A stretch of DNA of 9,845 nt from an uncultured Hungatella sp. Lineage in GTDB: Bacteria; Bacillota; Clostridia; Lachnospirales; Lachnospiraceae. The notes below the pieces were generated by a model. That model had not been told where the DNA came from, ran no database searches, and saw nothing but the letters and a program-made list of their open reading frames with translations. Location of the stretch: the NCBI GenBank assembly GCA_910585645.1, contig CAJUFP010000141.1, positions 1 through 9,845 of the forward strand. The letters are read 5' to 3'. This document shows positions 7,420-9,845 of the stretch, piece by piece. The position numbers were made by a program, and so were the translations under genes. The first letter of the stretch is position 1, and each line of letters begins with the position of its first letter.

Positions 7420-9515
7420 CACCTCACCCCAAACAACAGATCCCCGTAACTTGGATAAGGCCAATACTTCTTTGCCGTAACCTGTTCCGCCTCATCGCAC
7501 ACACTCCGAAGATCCTCCATGGTATTTAACACAACATCACGGATAAACTCACTCTGTCCGATCACATCCCCGATTTCCTGCAAGGACCCAACCGCCTCCT
7601 CCAGCTTCCCGGCTCTCTCCGCAATGCCGTCTGTCAGCTCTGACAGCTTTCTCACCAGCCCGCTCTCATACCTGCAGGCCAGATTCTCATCCACCGCCCT
7701 CTTTGCCGCGGCTGTCCTGGCCACCTCATAGGCATAGGCTTCCACAGCGGGGAGGATGTCTGTCTTTGCCATGTCCACCATGGTGTTGGCCTCGATCCAT
7801 ACGGTCTTGCAGTAATTATCCAGCATGATCTCGCATCTGGACTTTAACTCCGCCTCCGAGAACACCTTGTGGCCTGTAAGCATATCCACGTTCTTTTGAT
7901 CCAGCAGATGAGGCATACAGTCCGGCGTGGTCCGATAATTCAAAAGGCCTCTGTTTTCCACAGCCTCTTTGATCCAGGCCTCGTCATACCCGTTTCCGTT
8001 AAAGATGATCTTTTTGTGGTCCTTGATGGTCTTGCGGATCATCTCGTGAAGGGTTGACTCAAAATCCTCCGCCCCCTCCAGCCGGTCCGCGTAGATCTTT
8101 AAGCTTTCCGCAACCGCGCTGTTGAGCATCATGTTGGCGCAGGCAATGCTGTTGGAAGACCCCAGCATGCGGAACTCGAATTTATTGCCCGTAAACGCGA
8201 AGGGCGACGTGCGGTTTCTGTCTGTAGTGTCCCGGTTAAACTTGGGAAGCACATCCACCCCCAGCTTCATCTGGGTCTTAGCCGTTCCCCGGTAGGGCTT
8301 TCCCGTCTCAATGGCCTCCAGAACATCGTTTAACTCCTCCCCCAGGAACATGGACACTACCGCAGGCGGTGCCTCATTGGCCCCCAGCCGGTGGTCATTG
8401 CCCGCCGTGGCCACAGACAGGCGCAGCAGATCCTGATAATCATCCACAGCCTTGATGACCGCGCACAGAAACAGCAAGAACTGGGCGTTCTCATAGGGCG
8501 TATCCCCAGGGGAGAGAAGATTCACCCCGGTGTCCGTGGCCAGGGACCAGTTGTTGTGCTTGCCGCTGCCATTGACCCCGGCAAACGGCTTCTCGTGAAG
8601 CAGACACACCAACCCGTGCCTTGAGGCCACTTTCTGCATGATCTCCATGGTCAGCTGGTTCTGATCCGTAGCTATGTTGGTGGTGGTATAGATGGGGGCA
8701 AGCTCGTGCTGAGCCGGAGCCACCTCATTGTGCTCCGTCTTGGCAAGGATCCCCAGCTTCCACAGCTCTTCGTTTAACTCCTCCATATAGGCCGCAACCC
8801 TGGGCTTGATGACCCCAAAATAGTGGTCATCCATCTCCTGGCCCTTAGGCGGCTTAGCTCCAAACAGGGTCCGCCCCGTAAACTTAAGATCCGGTCTCTT
8901 GTCGTACATCTCTTTTGTGATCAGAAAATACTCCTGCTCAGGCCCCACGCAGGTGCGGACACATTTCACGCCCTTATTCCCAAAGAGCCGCAAGATCCGC
9001 ATGGCCTGCTTATTCAGCGCCTCCATGGACCGCAGAAGAGGCGTCTTCTTATCCAGGGCCTCCCCGCCGTAAGAGCAGAACGCCGTGGGAATACACAGGG
9101 TCTTTCCCTTGATAAACGCGTAGGAGGTAGGATCCCATGCCGTGTACCCTCTGGCCTCAAAGGTGGCCCGCAACCCTCCCGACGGGAACGAGGAGGCGTC
9201 CGGCTCCCCCTTGATCAGCTCTTTCCCGGAAAACTCCATGATAACGCCTCCGTCAGGGGAGGGGGAGATAAAGCTGTCGTGCTTCTCCGCCGTGATCCCG
9301 GTCAAAGGCTGGAACCAGTGGGTGTAATGGGTCGCTCCCCGCGCCACGGCCCAGTCCTTCATGGCAGCCGCCACCGCGTTGGCAACGCCGATATCCAGCT
9401 TGGCTCCCTGGTCAATGGTCTTTCTCAAAGATCTGTACACTCCCGCCGAAAGACTGGCTTTCATCACCCTGTCGTCAAATACCATGCTTCCAAAATATCC
9501 TGATACATCCTGCAT
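7419..9515 (-). CDS. glnN: Glutamine synthetase type III (GlnN family)
   Basis: The 698-residue protein makes glutamine from glutamate, ammonia and ATP in the cytoplasm and is the first gene of the operon. Its length, far above the roughly 450 residues of type I enzymes, and its motifs mark type III: GSMVFDDRVM near the N terminus (9-18), GPEQEYFLI (191-199), GRTLFGAKPPKGQEMDDHYF (214-233), EHNEVAPAQHELAPIY (261-276), HEKPFAGVNGSGKHNNWS (307-324), GNDHRLGANEAPPAVVS (372-388) and NRTSPFAFTGNKFEFRMLGS (434-453). These cover the glutamate, metal and ATP sites of the synthetase fold. The C-terminal part (about 580-680) is helical and may be coiled-coil. ATG at 9515 has a consensus AGGAGG eight bases away. 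Expression is probably set by the attenuated leader upstream. Databases may call it glnA; glnN is the name used for type III. Confidence 0.97.
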   Translation of the reverse strand: MQDVSGYFGSMVFDDRVMKASLSAGVYRSLRKTIDQGAKLDIGVANAVAAAMKDWAVARGATHYTHWFQPLTGITAEKHDSFISPSPDGGVIMEFSGKELIKGEPDASSFPSGGLRATFEARGYTAWDPTSYAFIKGKTLCIPTAFCSYGGEALDKKTPLLRSMEALNKQAMRILRLFGNKGVKCVRTCVGPEQEYFLITKEMYDKRPDLKFTGRTLFGAKPPKGQEMDDHYFGVIKPRVAAYMEELNEELWKLGILAKTEHNEVAPAQHELAPIYTTTNIATDQNQLTMEIMQKVASRHGLVCLLHEKPFAGVNGSGKHNNWSLATDTGVNLLSPGDTPYENAQFLLFLCAVIKAVDDYQDLLRLSVATAGNDHRLGANEAPPAVVSMFLGEELNDVLEAIETGKPYRGTAKTQMKLGVDVLPKFNRDTTDRNRTSPFAFTGNKFEFRMLGSSNSIACANMMLNSAVAESLKIYADRLEGAEDFESTLHEMIRKTIKDHKKIIFNGNGYDEAWIKEAVENRGLLNYRTTPDCMPHLLDQKNVDMLTGHKVFSEAELKSRCEIMLDNYCKTVWIEANTMVDMAKTDILPAVEAYAYEVARTAAAKRAVDENLACRYESGLVRKLSELTDGIAERAGKLEEAVGSLQEIGDVIGQSEFIRDVVLNTMEDLRSVCDEAEQVTAKKYWPYPSYGDLLFGVR

Positions 9516-9523
9516 AATCTCTT

Positions 9524-9529
9524 CCTCCT
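9524..9529 (-). promoter_or_regulatory. Ribosome binding site of glnN
   Basis: A perfect AGGAGG lies eight bases ahead of the glnN ATG. It settles the start of the first gene and predicts strong initiation once the transcript has passed the leader terminators. Confidence 0.9.
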
Positions 9530-9549
9530 CACCATCCTGTTAGGGTTTC

Positions 9550-9579
9550 CCCGCCCCCAAAAAGCCGCCGCGGCGCGGG
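9550..9579 (-). other. GC-rich hairpin just ahead of glnN (possible third attenuator)
   Basis: On the minus strand CCCGC (9579-9575) can pair with GCGGG (9554-9550). Inside it, GCCG-CGG-CGGC (9574-9564) is a compact four-pair hairpin followed by TTTTTGGGGG (9563-9554). The two folds compete: the small one looks like a weak terminator and the larger one hides its T run. The stem is short, so a regulatory role is only a suggestion; it could also simply be an unusually GC-rich spacer. Confidence 0.3.
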
Positions 9580-9598
9580 TCTGAACAAAAGGTTGAAT

Positions 9599-9660
9599 AA
9601 AAAAAGGCAGGGAAAGCTCTCATGTGAAGGGGATACATGAAAGACATCCTTGCCTTTTTT
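9599..9660 (-). terminator. Leader terminator 2 (attenuator)
   Basis: On the minus strand AAAAAAGGCA...GG (from 9660) pairs with CC...TGCCTTTTTT (ending 9599), with one bulged A. An inner six-pair stem TCATGT/ACATGA (9640-9635 with 9625-9620) closes a nine-base loop. The 3' arm ends in seven T. It lies between the promoter and glnN, so it would stop the transcript before the first gene unless prevented. Its 5' arm contains the 5' half and most of the loop of hairpin B, so terminator and hairpin B cannot form together. Confidence 0.75.
9640..9657 (-). promoter_or_regulatory. Hexaloop hairpin B (ANTAR-type antiterminator target)
   Basis: AAAGGC pairs with GTCTTT (six pairs, one G-U) around the six-base loop AAGGAT, which has A at loop position 1 and G at position 4. 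That is the signature of RNA targets of ANTAR-domain proteins. The sequence is a near copy of hairpin A: 18 of 21 bases match between 9638-9658 and 9706-9726. Forming B uses bases needed by terminator 2, so a protein holding B would favour read-through. The assignment rests on loop bases, the repeat and the overlap with the terminator. Confidence 0.65.
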
Positions 9661-9675
9661 ATTCTTATCTGTCCC

Positions 9676-9715
9676 AAAAAGAGAGAGCGTCTCCGAGTCT
9701 GTGACTCAAAGACGC
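9676..9715 (-). terminator. Leader terminator 1 (attenuator)
   Basis: Minus-strand bases 9715-9687 form a 13-pair stem: GCGTCT, two T-G wobbles, then GAGTC, with loop ACA. It is followed by TCTCTCTTTTT (9686-9676). It begins about a dozen bases after the expected transcription start, which is too early for any gene to have been read. Its 5' arm contains the 3' half of hairpin A, so the two are mutually exclusive. Confidence 0.75.
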
Positions 9716-9725
9716 CCTTGCCTTT
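9708..9725 (-). promoter_or_regulatory. Hexaloop hairpin A (ANTAR-type antiterminator target)
   Basis: AAAGGC pairs with GTCTTT around the loop AAGGGC, with A at loop position 1 (9719) and G at position 4 (9716), as in known ANTAR-binding RNAs. It sits within a few bases of the predicted 5' end of the transcript. Its loop end and 3' arm are part of the 5' arm of terminator 1. The differences from hairpin B fall in the last two loop bases and outside the stem, so the pairing and key loop bases are kept. Confidence 0.65.
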
Positions 9726-9734
9726 TCGTTGCGA

Positions 9735-9763
9735 ATTATAAACCTTTAGGAAGGATTTGTCAA
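9735..9763 (-). promoter_or_regulatory. Sigma-A promoter of the glnN-pyrG-purF-carAB operon
   Basis: TTGACA (9763-9758) and TATAAT (9740-9735) are both perfect consensus boxes with a 17-base spacer. An A-rich stretch lies just upstream. The expected start is near 9727-9730, giving a leader of about 210 bases before the glnN ATG. A promoter this strong, followed at once by two terminators, implies that control acts after initiation. No other convincing promoter was seen between the five genes, though none was searched for by computation. Confidence 0.9.
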
Positions 9764-9778
9764 GTGTTTTTTGGTGTA

Positions 9779-9845
9779 TTAGCGAGCATGGGGCGAGGGG
9801 AGTCGTGATGCCAGTCAGAGAAGGGAAGGATGGTCCTGTCCGGGT
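9779..9845 (+). repeat. Dispersed repeat or structured-RNA element, copy 2 (cut by window edge)
   Basis: Beginning TTAGCGAGC on the plus strand, this matches copy 1 at 132-68 on the minus strand at 49 of 67 aligned columns. The best block is GTCAGAGAAGG, and both share GTCCGGGT at the edge. Its short stem is GCGA/TCGT (9793-9796 with 9803-9806) around GGGGAG; copy 1 has GCGG/TCGC around ATTTAG, so two of the differing bases keep pairing through G-U or A-U. It starts 15 bases beyond the operon's -35 box and points away from it. Unlike copy 1 it does not follow a gene on its own strand, so it is not simply a 3' untranslated region. Confidence 0.55.

Larger units (their letters stand above)
129..9730 (-). 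other. Predicted operon glnN-pyrG-purF-carA-carB with attenuated leader
   Basis: One promoter precedes five genes whose ends overlap: glnN/pyrG by one base (TGATG), pyrG/purF by four (ATGA), purF/carA by 23 and carA/carB by eight. There is no room for internal terminators. The right end is the predicted transcription start. The left end is the carB stop only because no terminator is seen in the 128 bases after it; the transcript may run on past the window. Confidence 0.85.

Noticed and set aside
7420..7464. A longer pyrG reading from TTG at 7464.
   Set aside because: The added residues lie inside glnN and do not resemble the family; the conserved CTP synthase N terminus begins at 7419.
8823..9503. 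A 226-codon open frame on the plus strand opposite glnN.
   Set aside because: It is antisense to the conserved glnN coding region, Arg/Gly/Pro-rich, with no supporting start signal.
9540..9647. A 35-codon open frame in the leader (minus strand, ATG at 9647, TAA at 9542-9540) that runs through terminator 2 and ends 24 bases before glnN.
   Set aside because: It has no good ribosome binding site, its second half is low-complexity GC-rich sequence, and it contains no glutamine codons that would suggest ribosome-mediated attenuation. The hairpin and terminator structure explains the region better.
1..9845. The flanking inverted repeats as ends of a transposon carrying the operon.
   Set aside because: The genes are housekeeping functions with no transposase, the copies are only about 73 percent alike, and both run past the window edges. 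A dispersed element present twice by chance is simpler.

Overview
This window is one bacterial operon, all on the minus strand, with its promoter, a regulated leader RNA and two copies of a repeat at the window edges. The protein sequences, a type III glutamine synthetase, a strong AGGAGG-type ribosome binding site and the fairly GC-rich composition suggest an anaerobic Firmicute of the Clostridia, most likely Lachnospiraceae. That placement is inferred from family resemblance; no search was run.

Layout in the direction of transcription (right to left): a repeat copy on the plus strand (9779-9845, cut by the window edge); a consensus sigma-A promoter (9735-9763); a leader of about 210 nt holding two matching hexaloop hairpins, each overlapping the 5' arm of an intrinsic terminator (9599-9725); a GC-rich hairpin ahead of the ribosome binding site (9550-9579); then glnN (glutamine synthetase III), pyrG (CTP synthase), purF (amidophosphoribosyltransferase), carA and carB (carbamoyl-phosphate synthase small and large subunits). 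Each stop codon overlaps the next start, so the five genes look like one translationally coupled unit. After carB a second copy of the repeat reads out of the window on the minus strand (132 to 1). The only stretch over 300 bases without a gene is 9516-9845, and it is almost filled by the leader, promoter and repeat.

How the genes fit together: glutamine synthetase makes glutamine, and PyrG, PurF and CarA are three glutamine amidotransferases that spend its amide on CTP, purines and carbamoyl phosphate. The operon thus joins the production of glutamine to major nucleotide and arginine sinks. The leader matches the known target of ANTAR-domain antiterminator proteins (hairpins with six-base loops, A at position 1 and G at position 4), and an ANTAR regulator (NitR) is known beside glutamine synthetase genes in clostridia. 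I infer that nitrogen status controls the whole operon by antitermination. No ANTAR gene lies in the window.

The coding genes are ordinary family members with intact catalytic residues. The parts worth a second look are the two-terminator leader and the repeat, whose two copies differ in ways that keep a small stem paired and which may be a structured RNA.
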